NCBI RefSeq assembly: GCF_029269745.1
Contig: NZ_JARJHT010000001.1
Span: forward strand, 434,001-498,000
From: Polluticoccus soli
GTDB taxonomy: Bacteria; Bacteroidota; Bacteroidia; Chitinophagales; Chitinophagaceae
Direction of reading: 5' to 3'
DNA length: 64,000 nt
The notes beneath the pieces are model-generated. The model was not told where the DNA came from and did no database searches. It saw only the letters and a program-made list of their open reading frames with translations. Of this stretch, positions 17,663 through 27,364 are shown piece after piece; within the stretch, counting starts at the first letter, position 1; each line of letters opens with the position of its first letter. The position numbers and the translations under genes are program-made.

Positions 17663-20068
17663 ATGCAAAACCGCTTCGGCCTTGTAGCCGCTTTGTTATT
17701 ATGCCTTTCGTTTGGCGCATGGGCGCAAACGGAAAATGCTATTATCAAAGGGTTTGTTTACGACCGTTCGTCAGGTGAACCGATGATCTTTACAAATGTT
17801 GTGCTGATGGATACCAAGTTCGCCGCACAAACGGACGTGAACGGTTATTTCTCTTTCACACAAATACCTGAAGGTACTTATACGCTGTTCACTACAGTTA
17901 TCGGTTACGATACTTCGAAGATCAGCGTGACCGTAAAACCAGGCGACCTGATCAATAAAAAGATCTTCCTTAATCGCGGCCAGCGTGTGCTGAAAGGCGT
18001 AGAGATTTCTGCCCGTAAAATAGAAAAGACCACACAGATCAACGCGGGTACTACTACAGTTACTCCGCGAGAGATCAAATTGATGCCGAGTGCAGGTGGC
18101 GAACCTGATATCGCTCAATACCTGCAGGTAGTTCCGGGTGTGATCTTCACCGGCGACCAGGGTGGTCAGCTGTACATTCGCGGTGGTGCTCCTTCTCAAA
18201 CCGGCATACTGCTGGATGGTGTTACTATCTACAATCCATTCCACCAGATAGGTTTATTCTCGGTTTTCGAAACAGACGCGATCCGCAACGTTGATATCCA
18301 GAGCGCCGGCTTCAATGCGCAATACGGCAATCGTACTTCAGCGATCCTGGATGTGCGTACCAAAGACGGTAACAAAAACCGCACTGCCGGTAAAGTTTCA
18401 GTTTCTCCGCTCATGGCTCGCGCCATGGTGGAAGGTCCGCTGTCCAAACCTAAATACGAAGGTGGCGCTGGCTTTACCTACTTGCTCTCTGCCAAGCATA
18501 GCTACTTCGATAAAACATCTTCTTCTATTTACGGCGGACTGGGCGAGCCTTTCAAAAGCAGCCTGCCTTACTCCTTTACCGACCTGTACGGTAAAGTGAC
18601 CTTCAATGGCGACAATGGTAGTAAGATCAATGTATTTGGTTTCAACTTCGATGATAAAGCGAAAGCTATCGATCCAGATTCATTGACAGAAAAAGCAGCT
18701 ATCCGCTGGAGAGCCACTGGCGCAGGTACTACCTTCGTTATTACACCGGGCAATAGCTCCGCGCTCATCAACGGTCGTTTTGCTTATTCTAAATACAACC
18801 TCGATTACAAAGAAGCTGACTTTGTAGCAGCGCCCAACAGCGCCTACGATGGTACACGTAGCAGTGGTATTGAAGGATTTGAAGGTGGTATCGATTTCAC
18901 CTACTACATGCCACACTATAGCCAGCTGAAATATGGTCTGGAAGTAAGCGGCTTGCATACAGCACTAGACTACCTTAATGAGAACGGCAACACAGTTGTC
19001 CTCGACCGTCGTAATACGTCGGCAGCTTTGTTCCTGATGTACCGCAAAAACTTCGGAGACAAGTTCATCCTCGAACCCGGCTTCCGCATGCAGTACTATT
19101 CTTCAATCAGCGCACTTTCTCCAGAGCCACGCCTGGGTATGAAATACAACGTTTCCCGTACTGTACGACTGAAAGCTGCGGGTGGTTTGTATTCGCAAAA
19201 CATCATCAGTACCAAGAGCGATCGCGACATCGTGAATTTCTTCACCGGCTTTATCCTGAGCCCGGATGAAGGTGTGCAAAATGTGGATGGCGGCGAACTG
19301 AACAAGAATTTGCAGAAAGCATATCATGCCTTGGGTGGCATCGAGGTCGACATCAAAAACGTAGAACTGAACCTCGAACCATGGTATAAAAACTTCTATC
19401 AGAATATCGAGTTGAGCAGGATCAAGGTCTTACAGGCCGATGGTAACTTCACAGCCGGCGATGGCGTAGCAAAAGGTATAGATCTGTCAGCCAGGTACAA
19501 CAAGAACCGACTCTATTTGTGGGGTGTGGTATCTTACCAGGAAATCGTTTATACAACACTGGTGCTGAAAAACAACGTTGTTCGCATAGATGAAAATGGC
19601 AGGCAGATCAGAGAAAAAGAAGCACAATCTTACGCACCACCATTCGATCGCCGCTTCAACATCAACCTGCTGGCTGCTTATACCGCCGGCAAGAAAAAAG
19701 ATTGGGAACTGTCTGCGAGATATAACATCGGATCGCCATTCCCCTTCACACAAACACAAGGATTCTACGAGAACCTGGTCATGCTCGATCAAAACCATCA
19801 GCTCGATCAAAATGTCAACACACAAAATGGCCAGATCGGCATATTATATAACAACCAGATCAATGGCGGCCGTCTTTCCTGGTACCACAGGCTCGACGTC
19901 TCGGTACGTAAAAGGTTCGCTCTGTCTCAATATTCCAACATCGAAACAACTCTGGGTGTTACCAACGTATATGACAGGGACAACATCTTCTACGTAAGCC
20001 GTATCTCTGGTACACGCGTTTACCAATTACCTGTATTCCCAAGCCTCAATGTGACATGGAATTTCTAA
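17663..20068 (+). CDS. TonB-dependent outer-membrane receptor with carboxypeptidase-regulatory-like domain
   Basis: 801 residues from the ATG at 17663, chosen because it begins a clean signal peptide (MQNRFGLVAALLLCLSFGAWAQ) downstream of the promoter. Domains in order: an Ig-like CarboxypepD_reg-like domain (about 25-110, IKGFVYDRSSGEPMIFTNV), a plug with the typical YIRGGAPSQTGILLDGVTIYN, and a 22-strand-type barrel ending in LNVTWNF. No SusD partner is next to it, so it is not a standard polysaccharide-utilisation pair; the ligand is unknown. The next gene starts four bases after its stop, which suggests a joint function with the TPR protein. Confidence 0.92.
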   Translation: MQNRFGLVAALLLCLSFGAWAQTENAIIKGFVYDRSSGEPMIFTNVVLMDTKFAAQTDVNGYFSFTQIPEGTYTLFTTVIGYDTSKISVTVKPGDLINKKIFLNRGQRVLKGVEISARKIEKTTQINAGTTTVTPREIKLMPSAGGEPDIAQYLQVVPGVIFTGDQGGQLYIRGGAPSQTGILLDGVTIYNPFHQIGLFSVFETDAIRNVDIQSAGFNAQYGNRTSAILDVRTKDGNKNRTAGKVSVSPLMARAMVEGPLSKPKYEGGAGFTYLLSAKHSYFDKTSSSIYGGLGEPFKSSLPYSFTDLYGKVTFNGDNGSKINVFGFNFDDKAKAIDPDSLTEKAAIRWRATGAGTTFVITPGNSSALINGRFAYSKYNLDYKEADFVAAPNSAYDGTRSSGIEGFEGGIDFTYYMPHYSQLKYGLEVSGLHTALDYLNENGNTVVLDRRNTSAALFLMYRKNFGDKFILEPGFRMQYYSSISALSPEPRLGMKYNVSRTVRLKAAGGLYSQNIISTKSDRDIVNFFTGFILSPDEGVQNVDGGELNKNLQKAYHALGGIEVDIKNVELNLEPWYKNFYQNIELSRIKVLQADGNFTAGDGVAKGIDLSARYNKNRLYLWGVVSYQEIVYTTLVLKNNVVRIDENGRQIREKEAQSYAPPFDRRFNINLLAAYTAGKKKDWELSARYNIGSPFPFTQTQGFYENLVMLDQNHQLDQNVNTQNGQIGILYNNQINGGRLSWYHRLDVSVRKRFALSQYSNIETTLGVTNVYDRDNIFYVSRISGTRVYQLPVFPSLNVTWNF

Positions 20069-20072
20069 TTGA

Positions 20073-23000
20073 ATGAACTACAACAAGAAACTTATTATAA
20101 CCGGAAGCCTGGCGTGCCTTTTAATGGGTAGCCAGGCTTCGGCTCAAATACACAGTCCCAATCTTCCGGAGAATAAATGGATAACCATAGCGGAAGAACA
20201 ATTTATACAGGGACACTATAGCAATGCCGCGAACTCTGCACTGAACTACATCAGGCAGAATAAGATCAGCACGCATACACGCCGACTGGATGCGCTTGAC
20301 AAAGCACAATATTTTGTCGCAGTAGCCGATTTGAAGTTGATGAAAGAAGGTTGTGTTGATTCTGCGATCAACTATATCAACAGAACGGCCGATCCAGCCT
20401 TTCGCCAACGCACGGCTTACGCGCTGGCCCAATACTATTTCCGTAACAACATGCTGACGGAGGCGATACCATATTATGAGATCGCAGGTATTTCAAATCT
20501 CACTAACGAGGAGATCGCCAATGCAAAGTTCGAACTGGCTTATGCTTACTTCACAATGCGCCAGTTTGATAAGGCAGAACCGCTTTTTGCATCAATCAAA
20601 CAGCTGGCCAGCACGTACACTTCTGCAGGGCACTATTATTTCGGGCTGCTGGCTTATAACCAGGGCAATTTTGCAGAGGCACTTGAAAGCTTCGAAAAGA
20701 TCAAGAACGAAAAGCAGTATAAGAGCATAGTGCCTTATTACATAGCGGAGATACACTACTTTACAGGCGACAGGCAAAAGGCGCTGCAGGAAGCATTGCA
20801 GCTAATGAAGCGCCCCGAAAAATCGTATTACGATAACGAGCTGCACCTGCTGGCTGGCCAGGTTTTGTTTGAAGATCAACGCTATGGTGAAGCGTTGCCT
20901 TATTTCGAAAGTTATTACAACAATGTTGAGAAGATCAGGAAGGAAGACTTGTATGAAATGGCTTATTCCTACTATCGCGTGAATGAATGGCAAAATGCCA
21001 TTGATAAATTCAAGCCACTCAGCTCAACGCGCGACTCCCTCGGACAGACGGCAATGTACCTGCTTGGCGATGCTTACCTGAAAACGAGCGATAAGAAAAG
21101 CGCCCGCAATGCCTTCAGCTTTGCTGCAGATATGCCTTTCAACCCCGGCCAGCAACAGGCGGCATTGCTATTAGCTTCAAAACTTTCTTACGAAACCGGG
21201 CATTACGACAAGGCTACTGCCAACATCAATACGCTTCTTAGCAATTTCCCTCGTTCTCCGTATACAGACGAAGCCAAAACACTTTTGTCGAGCCTGCTGT
21301 TAAAGACCAGCAACTACGAAGAAGCGTACACAGCGCTGCAGGGCGTAACTAATCGCGACCATAACTATTGGGCAACCTTACAGAAAGTGGCTTATGGCTA
21401 TGCCATACAACAAATACAAGCTGGCAATCTTTCTGAAGCAGACAGGTTGTTGTCTGAATCACTGCAACAACCCAAAGACGATAGGTATGAGGCAGCTGCT
21501 AACTTTTGGAAGTCGGAGCTTGCCTACCGCATGCAACGCTTCGGAGAAGTAACGGGCTATGCACAAAAATACCTCAATGCCACGCTGGTGCGTGACGATG
21601 TACGATACCTGAGCGCCTCTGCCACACCGCAAAACGCCTACCTGAACATGGGTTACGCAGCTATGCAGCTGAGAGACTTCAGTTCGGCACAAGGTTATTT
21701 CGGCAGGGCACAACAGTCGCAGGATAATGACGCCAGCTATTTGCTCACGGCCACATTGCGCGAAGCCGATGCAGTATTCATGCAAAAGGATTACGCTCGT
21801 GCCCTGGCTCTTTACGACAAAGTAATTGCGGGCAACAGCCCCGAGGCAGATTATGCAAAGTTTCAAAAATCCAAATTATTAGGCCTACAAGGCAAGAATG
21901 CAGAGCGTGCTACGCTTCTACAATCACTGATCAATGCTACTCCATCTTCGGCTTATGCCGCAGACTCCCGGTACGAATTAGCGCTCACTTATATTGAGCA
22001 AAACAGTTACCAACAGGCAGTAACTATGCTGATGCCGCTTACTGAAGCCCTCGACCGTCGGGAAATGGCGCCAAAAGCCTGGATGAAGATCGGCTTCGCG
22101 CACCAACAACTTAACGAAACAGATAAGGCAATTAGCGCTTACAAGCATGTTGTTACAGAATTCCCTTCGTCGGAAGAAAGGCCGGCAGCACTGGATGCGT
22201 TGAAGAGCCTGTATATTGAGAACAACCAGCCTAACGCCTACGCTACGCTGCTGGAAGAAAACAATATTTCATCTGAAGGAGATCTTTCGCTGGATTCAAC
22301 ATTCTATTCAGCTGCAGAAGCGCAATATGCTGCTGGTAAATACAGCAACGCGAAGCAATCACTGGCGCAGTACCTGCAACGTTATCCTAACGGCATCTTC
22401 TCAGCTAAGGCGCATTATTATAAGGCCGAAAGCCATATGCAGCTAAAAGAAAATAAAGAAGCACTGGCTGAATATGACCTTGTTCTGTCTGCTGCAGGAA
22501 ATGACTTTACAGAGAACAGCGCCCGCAAAGCAGCGGCATTGGCCCTTCAAAACAAAGACTATTCGTCTGCTCACAGGTATTATACCGTATTACGCGGGGC
22601 TGCGGCCAGCAGCGAGAGTAAGATCCAGGCTTACAACGGGCTGATGTTGTCAAGCTACGAATTGGGCAAATATGATAAAGCTACTGCTTACGCTGATACA
22701 CTGTCTCAGCAACCAGGTCTTGATGAGAACATGCTAAGTACAGTAGCGCTGTACAAAGCAAGGTCGTTGCAACGCAATAACAAAACCGACGAAGCGTTGG
22801 CAGCGTACAAGAAAGCAGAAACTTCGAAGGTGGGTGCCGTAGCCGCTGAAGCACGTTACCGTATTTCAGAGATCTACCTGAAACAGGGCAAACTACCTGA
22901 AGCTGAGACCGCTGCCAACAATACCATTAAGCTCTCTGCAGGCAATGATTACTGGATAGTGAAATCGTATATACTGCTGGCCGATGTACTGGCGCAGCAG

Positions 23001-23141
23001 AAAGACTACTTCAATGCTAAGGCAACCCTGCAAAGTATTGTGAAGAACACTAAGATCGCCGAGCTGAAGCAGGAAGCATCTGCCAAGCTGGAGCAAGTAA
23101 AAACATTGGAAAAACAACAAAGCAAACTGTCTGAAGAATAA
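20073..23141 (+). CDS. Large periplasmic tetratricopeptide-repeat protein
   Basis: 1022 residues with a signal peptide (MNYNKKLIITGSLACLLMG... cleaved near SQASAQ). Almost the whole mature chain is TPR-like helical repeats, for example AYFTMRQFDKAEPLFASI and HYYFGLLAYNQGNFAEALE. Such proteins act as periplasmic scaffolds holding partners in a complex. It lies four bases after a TonB receptor gene and four before a second barrel gene, so all three are surely one operon. A complex between the barrels and this protein is a reasonable inference. The exact family and role are not known to me. Confidence 0.88.
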   Translation: MNYNKKLIITGSLACLLMGSQASAQIHSPNLPENKWITIAEEQFIQGHYSNAANSALNYIRQNKISTHTRRLDALDKAQYFVAVADLKLMKEGCVDSAINYINRTADPAFRQRTAYALAQYYFRNNMLTEAIPYYEIAGISNLTNEEIANAKFELAYAYFTMRQFDKAEPLFASIKQLASTYTSAGHYYFGLLAYNQGNFAEALESFEKIKNEKQYKSIVPYYIAEIHYFTGDRQKALQEALQLMKRPEKSYYDNELHLLAGQVLFEDQRYGEALPYFESYYNNVEKIRKEDLYEMAYSYYRVNEWQNAIDKFKPLSSTRDSLGQTAMYLLGDAYLKTSDKKSARNAFSFAADMPFNPGQQQAALLLASKLSYETGHYDKATANINTLLSNFPRSPYTDEAKTLLSSLLLKTSNYEEAYTALQGVTNRDHNYWATLQKVAYGYAIQQIQAGNLSEADRLLSESLQQPKDDRYEAAANFWKSELAYRMQRFGEVTGYAQKYLNATLVRDDVRYLSASATPQNAYLNMGYAAMQLRDFSSAQGYFGRAQQSQDNDASYLLTATLREADAVFMQKDYARALALYDKVIAGNSPEADYAKFQKSKLLGLQGKNAERATLLQSLINATPSSAYAADSRYELALTYIEQNSYQQAVTMLMPLTEALDRREMAPKAWMKIGFAHQQLNETDKAISAYKHVVTEFPSSEERPAALDALKSLYIENNQPNAYATLLEENNISSEGDLSLDSTFYSAAEAQYAAGKYSNAKQSLAQYLQRYPNGIFSAKAHYYKAESHMQLKENKEALAEYDLVLSAAGNDFTENSARKAAALALQNKDYSSAHRYYTVLRGAAASSESKIQAYNGLMLSSYELGKYDKATAYADTLSQQPGLDENMLSTVALYKARSLQRNNKTDEALAAYKKAETSKVGAVAAEARYRISEIYLKQGKLPEAETAANNTIKLSAGNDYWIVKSYILLADVLAQQKDYFNAKATLQSIVKNTKIAELKQEASAKLEQVKTLEKQQSKLSEE

Positions 23142-23145
23142 GTTC

Positions 23146-24879
23146 ATGAGATTAAGAACATTTTGCCTCTTACTGATATTACTCGGCCTGACGCTCGATA
23201 CCTCTGCTCAACGCAGGAAAAAGAAAGCTGCGCCTAAGCGCACAACCCAAACCAAAGCCAAAACAAAGGCTAAAACGAAGGGCCATACCACGACGCTTCA
23301 ACGCAGCAGTGCAAAAGATACCCTGCTGAAAGGTGCAACTATCGAGATATTGCAATCGTACAAACCTGAGGTGAAGAATACCCCCAAGCCTGAGTTTGCC
23401 ACCAACCTGCCTCCTGTAGATACCACTACGCCAAGGATGGATTATGATGTACCACAACAATCATTGTCGTACACATATAGCTCTACCCCGCTACGCCCCC
23501 TGGCACTGGGCAACGACTCTGTTGAGAACAGTTTTGCTAACTACGTAAAACTCGGTGCAGGCAATTTATCGACTTTATATCTTGATGCGGGCATTGGAAG
23601 TTTCAACAGCTATAACTATGAGACCAACCTTAATGTGCATCACATTTCGCAGGCTGGCAATATCGAGTTCCAGAAATCGTCGCTTAGCTCCATAGATGCC
23701 GATGGCACTTTGCATCGTGACGGTCATGCCTTGCATGCCAGCCTGGATGCTTTACGCAACCGGTTTTATCATTACGGTTACAACCACGACGTATACACCT
23801 ATGAGAAAGAAGCAGTAGCAAAGACATACTATGGTGTGCGCCTGGGTGCAGATATTAAGAACGAGGATGAAGGCTTGTATGACCTCAACTACCATCCTTC
23901 CATCAGCATGTCTGCTTATGGTGTACCCAGCAACGCAGTATTCGGCGCTTCTGAACGTTCTTTCGACCTGGCAGTGCCTGTGTCATATGACGTAGACTCT
24001 ACCTTGTCTCTGTTAATGGGTGTTAACCTGGGCATAGCCAGCTTCAACGATGCATTTGTTAAGCAGACCAATAACTACTTTCAACTGACGCCGGGTGTTC
24101 GCTTTACCAAAGGCAATATCTCGGGTCATGCAGGTCTCTACCCTACCGTTGGCAAAGGCGGCATCTTTTACATTCTTCCTGATATCGAAGGCCGCTTTGG
24201 CATCGGCCAATCGCAATATGCTTTTACTGCAGGATGGAAAAGCCAGCTACGTCAAAATACATTCGAGCAACTGTCGACTATCAATCCTTATATGTGGGAT
24301 TCATACACAGTAAAACAAACCCGCAGCGATGAGATCTTCGGCGGTATAGAAGGCAATGTCGGCAACCATATCAGCTTTGGCGGGCGCCTGAGCTGGTGGA
24401 AGCACCACAACATGCCCCTGTTTATCAACGATACAGCCTTCGACGAAAAAAGGTTCCTCGTGGTGTACGACAGGGTGACGGCTATAGCCCTGCAGGCTAA
24501 TGTGAGGTACCAGATTGCCAACACCTTCTCTGTAGGCTTGAGCGGCACCTGGACGGGTTATTCTACGCGTACCTTCCACAAGGCCTGGCACCTGCCCGGC
24601 GTGCAGCTAAAGGGCGACCTGATGGTAAAACCGCTGCCAAAACTGGCTGTAACAGGCTATGTAATGATTATGGATGAAATATATGCGTTGGCCAAAGGCG
24701 ACCAGTCGGAGAAACTGAGTACCATAGCCGATATAGGCGCCGGCGCTGAATATAGTTTTATACCCCGTTTATCTGCCTTTATACAAGCCAATAACATATT
24801 GAATAACAAATACGAGCGTTGGCGTAACTACCAGGCATACGGATTTAATATATTTGGCGGCCTGAGGCTTAAATTCTAG
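23146..24879 (+). CDS. Outer-membrane beta-barrel protein, TonB-receptor-like without plug motif
   Basis: 577 residues. A signal peptide ends near TSAQ. It is followed by a very basic lysine/alanine/threonine-rich stretch (about residues 23-50) of unknown use, then a linker, then a barrel of alternating strands. The C-terminus (NNILNNKYERWRNYQAYGFNIFGGLRLKF) looks exactly like the last strands of TonB-dependent receptors, but I see no carboxypeptidase-like domain and no clear plug signature. It may be a plug-less relative that pairs with the TPR protein before it. The basic stretch could touch peptidoglycan or lipids; that is speculation. Confidence 0.85.
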   Translation: MRLRTFCLLLILLGLTLDTSAQRRKKKAAPKRTTQTKAKTKAKTKGHTTTLQRSSAKDTLLKGATIEILQSYKPEVKNTPKPEFATNLPPVDTTTPRMDYDVPQQSLSYTYSSTPLRPLALGNDSVENSFANYVKLGAGNLSTLYLDAGIGSFNSYNYETNLNVHHISQAGNIEFQKSSLSSIDADGTLHRDGHALHASLDALRNRFYHYGYNHDVYTYEKEAVAKTYYGVRLGADIKNEDEGLYDLNYHPSISMSAYGVPSNAVFGASERSFDLAVPVSYDVDSTLSLLMGVNLGIASFNDAFVKQTNNYFQLTPGVRFTKGNISGHAGLYPTVGKGGIFYILPDIEGRFGIGQSQYAFTAGWKSQLRQNTFEQLSTINPYMWDSYTVKQTRSDEIFGGIEGNVGNHISFGGRLSWWKHHNMPLFINDTAFDEKRFLVVYDRVTAIALQANVRYQIANTFSVGLSGTWTGYSTRTFHKAWHLPGVQLKGDLMVKPLPKLAVTGYVMIMDEIYALAKGDQSEKLSTIADIGAGAEYSFIPRLSAFIQANNILNNKYERWRNYQAYGFNIFGGLRLKF

Positions 24880-24956
24880 GGCAAAACCTTTTTTGCAGAT
24901 ATAAAACCTGTTTAATTAACTTCACACCCTCAAAAAAAATACCGGAAGAGATTTAG

Positions 24957-25886
24957 ATGGACATCGCGAAATACATTGGACTTTACCTGCTTAAAAACAA
25001 CTTTTGCTACATACACGGTCTTGGCCAGCTGGAGCTGAAGAAAAAACCTGCCGCATACGATGGACAGGCTTTGCAAGCACCGGCTTTTGAGGTAACGCTC
25101 TCCCCTACCGGTTCTATCGACGATGGCCTTGCTAACTTCATCGCCACCAACGAACAAATAAGCATAGCTAAAGCGGCCAACGGACTGCGTGAATTCAGCG
25201 CCAATGCTAAAACAAAGTTGCACGAAGGTGAAGAAGTGATCATACCGTCTATAGGTAAATTCATTGAGCAGAATGGCCGTATAGGTTTCGTTACCGATCC
25301 GCATCTTAAATACACACCGCCGGCTATACCTACTGTAAAGAATGCACCGCATGTTGCAGAAGAGAAAAAAGCACAGGCAGCTCCGGTTCATACAACTGAA
25401 ACAAAAACAACTGCTCCGGCAGCGCGTCCTAGCGTAAACTGGGGCCCTATAGTGCTGATCGGTGGTGTTATCATCGCCATTGCTGCGATCGCGTTCTTTG
25501 GCATACAGTATATCAGCAACCGCAACAACGAGATGTCGGAAGAGACTGTTGCTGCACCTGTTGACACGCCACAGCAGCAAGCTGTTATTACCGTTGATAC
25601 AACTGTGATTGATACTGCTACAGTAGCAGCCCCGGCATCTAACATGCAGCTGCAAAACGGCATGCTGTCTTTTAAAGTGATACTGCGTACCTATAAAGAC
25701 AGCGTTAGCGCCAACAAGCAAGTAAAGAAATACACCTCTTACGGTATGACTGTTGAAAGCGTATTGCAGGATTCTTCTACTTACCACGTGGTAATGCCTG
25801 TAACTGCACCACCTGCAGATACAGCTCACATCCTCGATTCGCTTAAACGAACATACAACCCGAAAGGAGTAAGCATACTACCATAA
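24957..25886 (+). CDS. HU-CCDC81-like domain / transmembrane / SPOR domain protein
   Basis: 309 residues in three parts. Residues 1-115 form a degenerate HU/IHF-type fold of the CCDC81 class (two short modules, IGLYLLKNNFCYIHGLGQLEL and IPSIGKFIEQNGRIGFVTDP). Residues ~160-182 are one membrane helix (WGPIVLIGGVIIAIAAIAFFG). Residues ~232-308 form a SPOR domain, which binds denuded peptidoglycan. The N-terminus is thus cytoplasmic and the SPOR domain periplasmic. Comparative work on the HU superfamily has linked this architecture in Bacteroidota to chromosome positioning. Here it converges on a parAB run, which fits, though it is not proof. A GGAAGAG ribosome-binding-like site lies just upstream of the ATG. 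Confidence 0.85.
   Translation: MDIAKYIGLYLLKNNFCYIHGLGQLELKKKPAAYDGQALQAPAFEVTLSPTGSIDDGLANFIATNEQISIAKAANGLREFSANAKTKLHEGEEVIIPSIGKFIEQNGRIGFVTDPHLKYTPPAIPTVKNAPHVAEEKKAQAAPVHTTETKTTAPAARPSVNWGPIVLIGGVIIAIAAIAFFGIQYISNRNNEMSEETVAAPVDTPQQQAVITVDTTVIDTATVAAPASNMQLQNGMLSFKVILRTYKDSVSANKQVKKYTSYGMTVESVLQDSSTYHVVMPVTAPPADTAHILDSLKRTYNPKGVSILP
25791..25804. other. 14-bp perfect palindrome with CACGTG core inside the SPOR gene
   Basis: TTACCACGTGGTAA lies in the coding sequence for Tyr-His-Val-Val. It shares the CACGTG core of parS sites and lies about 0.6 kb from the end of parB, but only about half of the 16 parS consensus positions match. It may be chance. Confidence 0.25.
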
Positions 25887-25888
25887 AG

Positions 25889-25917
25889 AAAAGCCTCGCA
25901 ATTTGCGAGGCTTTTTT
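25889..25917. terminator. Bidirectional terminator between the SPOR gene and the YkgJ-type gene
   Basis: Arms AAAAGCCTCGCA (25889-25900) and TGCGAGGCTTTT (25904-25915) around ATT, with T tracts on both strands. The stop codon of the minus-strand gene (25916-25918) lies at its edge. Confidence 0.85.
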
Positions 25918-26395
25918 ATTTCTGTTCCATTTCAAGTAGTCGTTCCATCACCTTGAACGTAGCCGGGCAAACCGTGGCGTTCTTCAGTGTCAGCTGCACG
26001 CGTTTCAGCAGCACGTCTTCGTCTGTGTATGGGTAACGTGCACAATCGCTAGGACGGTCTTCGTAGATATCGCAGGTATTGTCTGCTGCCAGGAAGGGAC
26101 AAGGAGATGATTGTACTACATAGTCGCCTTCGTTATCCAGTTTCAGGTAGCGGGCTACCAGGTCGCCTTCTTTCATTTTGAGGCGCCTGGCAATGCGTTT
26201 AATATCCGGTTGCTTAAAGCGGGGAGAATAATTCTTGCAGCAGTTGGCGCAGCTCAGGCAGTCTACCTGCTCAAATGCCTCTTCGTGCAGCTGGGGAAGG
26301 GCCTTAAGCATCTTGTTCTTATTGCCCTTCTCCAGCATGCGCTTATACGCCTTCTGGTGGTCTTTACTTGTTTGTTGCCAGTTGTTGGGAAGCAT
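25916..26395 (-). CDS. YkgJ-family cysteine-cluster protein (putative zinc/iron-chelating)
   Basis: 159 residues from the ATG at 26395 (MLPNNWQQTSKD); a GTG eight codons upstream is possible but less likely. The eight-cysteine pattern is clear: CLSCANCCKNYSPRF, then CPFLAADNTCDIYEDRPSDCARYPY, which fits the CxxCxxCC...C...C...C arrangement of the putative zinc- or iron-chelating domain. The function of the family is not established; a metal or Fe-S role is usually assumed. It is the last gene of the MBL - parA - parB run, 45 bases after parB. Confidence 0.9.
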   Translation of the reverse strand: MLPNNWQQTSKDHQKAYKRMLEKGNKNKMLKALPQLHEEAFEQVDCLSCANCCKNYSPRFKQPDIKRIARRLKMKEGDLVARYLKLDNEGDYVVQSSPCPFLAADNTCDIYEDRPSDCARYPYTDEDVLLKRVQLTLKNATVCPATFKVMERLLEMEQK

Positions 26396-26440
26396 AAATT
26401 TCCATTCGCACGTTATCACTCATCACTATTGCTCGAACCA

Positions 26441-27364
26441 TTACAGGTTCATCTTCTCCATGATCCTTTCCAGGTCTCCATCGCTGTAAAACTCTATCAC
26501 AACCTGGCCCTTGCCGTTCTTCTTCCTGTCCAGTTTTACCCTGGTGCTGAAGTGCGAAGCCATGTTGTCTTCGATACGCTTGTATGCAGGTGGCAGTTTC
26601 GCTGGATCGGCGGAAGCTGTGGCTCCTGCTTTCTCAGGATGCGCCATGCCTTTTACCAGCGCTTCTGTTTGCCTTACCGACAAGCCTTTCTCCGTCACCT
26701 CGCGGAAAACATACAATTGCTGATCTACCAGTTCCAAACCGATGATAGCCCTTGCATGACCCATGCTGATGCTGCCATCGCGAACTGCTTTCTGGATATC
26801 CGGCGGCAGCTTCAGCAGGCGCAGGTAGTTGGTTACCGTGCTGCGCTCTTTGTGCATACGGTCAGCTACTTGTTCCTGCGTCATGTCGCACTCGTCCATC
26901 AGGCGCTTGTAGCTCAGGGCTACTTCTATTGCGTTCAGGTTCTCGCGCTGCAGGTTCTCCAGCAGGGCCAGCTCCAGCATTTGCTGGTCGTCGGCGGTGC
27001 GGATGTAGGCAGGTATATCTTTCAATCCACCCAGTTTCGAGGCGCGCCAGCGGCGTTCGCCCGATATGAGCTGGTATTTGGCAGGCGCTATTTTAACAAC
27101 CGTGATAGGCTGGATGATGTCGTGCAGCTTGATGCTCTCGCTCAATTCCTTCAGCGCCTGCTCGTCAAAATCGCGACGTGGCTGCTTCGGGTTCACCACT
27201 ATCTGGTCTACAGGCACACGCACTATATGTCCCGCACTCGGACCGGTTCCGGCCGCAGCAGGCACAGCTGCCTTTTCGCCCGGGGTCTTTATTTCCTCGT
27301 CAATGGTATTCAGCAGTGCGCGGATACCTTTTCCTAATGCCTGTTTTTTATTGGTCTGCGACAT
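26441..27364 (-). CDS. parB: Chromosome-partitioning protein ParB
   Basis: A 307-residue DNA-binding CTPase that loads on parS sites. The ParB box is present (NPKQPRRDFDEQALKELSES and GERRWRASK, the CTP/arginine-rich patch), followed by the helix-turn-helix MTQEQVADRMHKERSTVTNY and a basic C-terminal dimerisation region. The start overlaps the end of parA by 17 bases, so the two are translationally coupled. N-terminal residues QALGKGIRALLNTI form the usual ParA-stimulating segment. Confidence 0.96.
   Translation of the reverse strand: MSQTNKKQALGKGIRALLNTIDEEIKTPGEKAAVPAAAGTGPSAGHIVRVPVDQIVVNPKQPRRDFDEQALKELSESIKLHDIIQPITVVKIAPAKYQLISGERRWRASKLGGLKDIPAYIRTADDQQMLELALLENLQRENLNAIEVALSYKRLMDECDMTQEQVADRMHKERSTVTNYLRLLKLPPDIQKAVRDGSISMGHARAIIGLELVDQQLYVFREVTEKGLSVRQTEALVKGMAHPEKAGATASADPAKLPPAYKRIEDNMASHFSTRVKLDRKKNGKGQVVIEFYSDGDLERIMEKMNL

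Noticed and set aside
24930-25829. 299-codon open frame opposite the HU/SPOR gene
   Set aside because: Cys/Arg/Tyr-rich shadow of a gene with recognisable domains on the other strand.
26111-27337. 408-codon open frame opposite parB and the YkgJ-type gene
   Set aside because: It is the antisense shadow of two well-supported genes, with no family resemblance, and composition is typical of a shadow frame.
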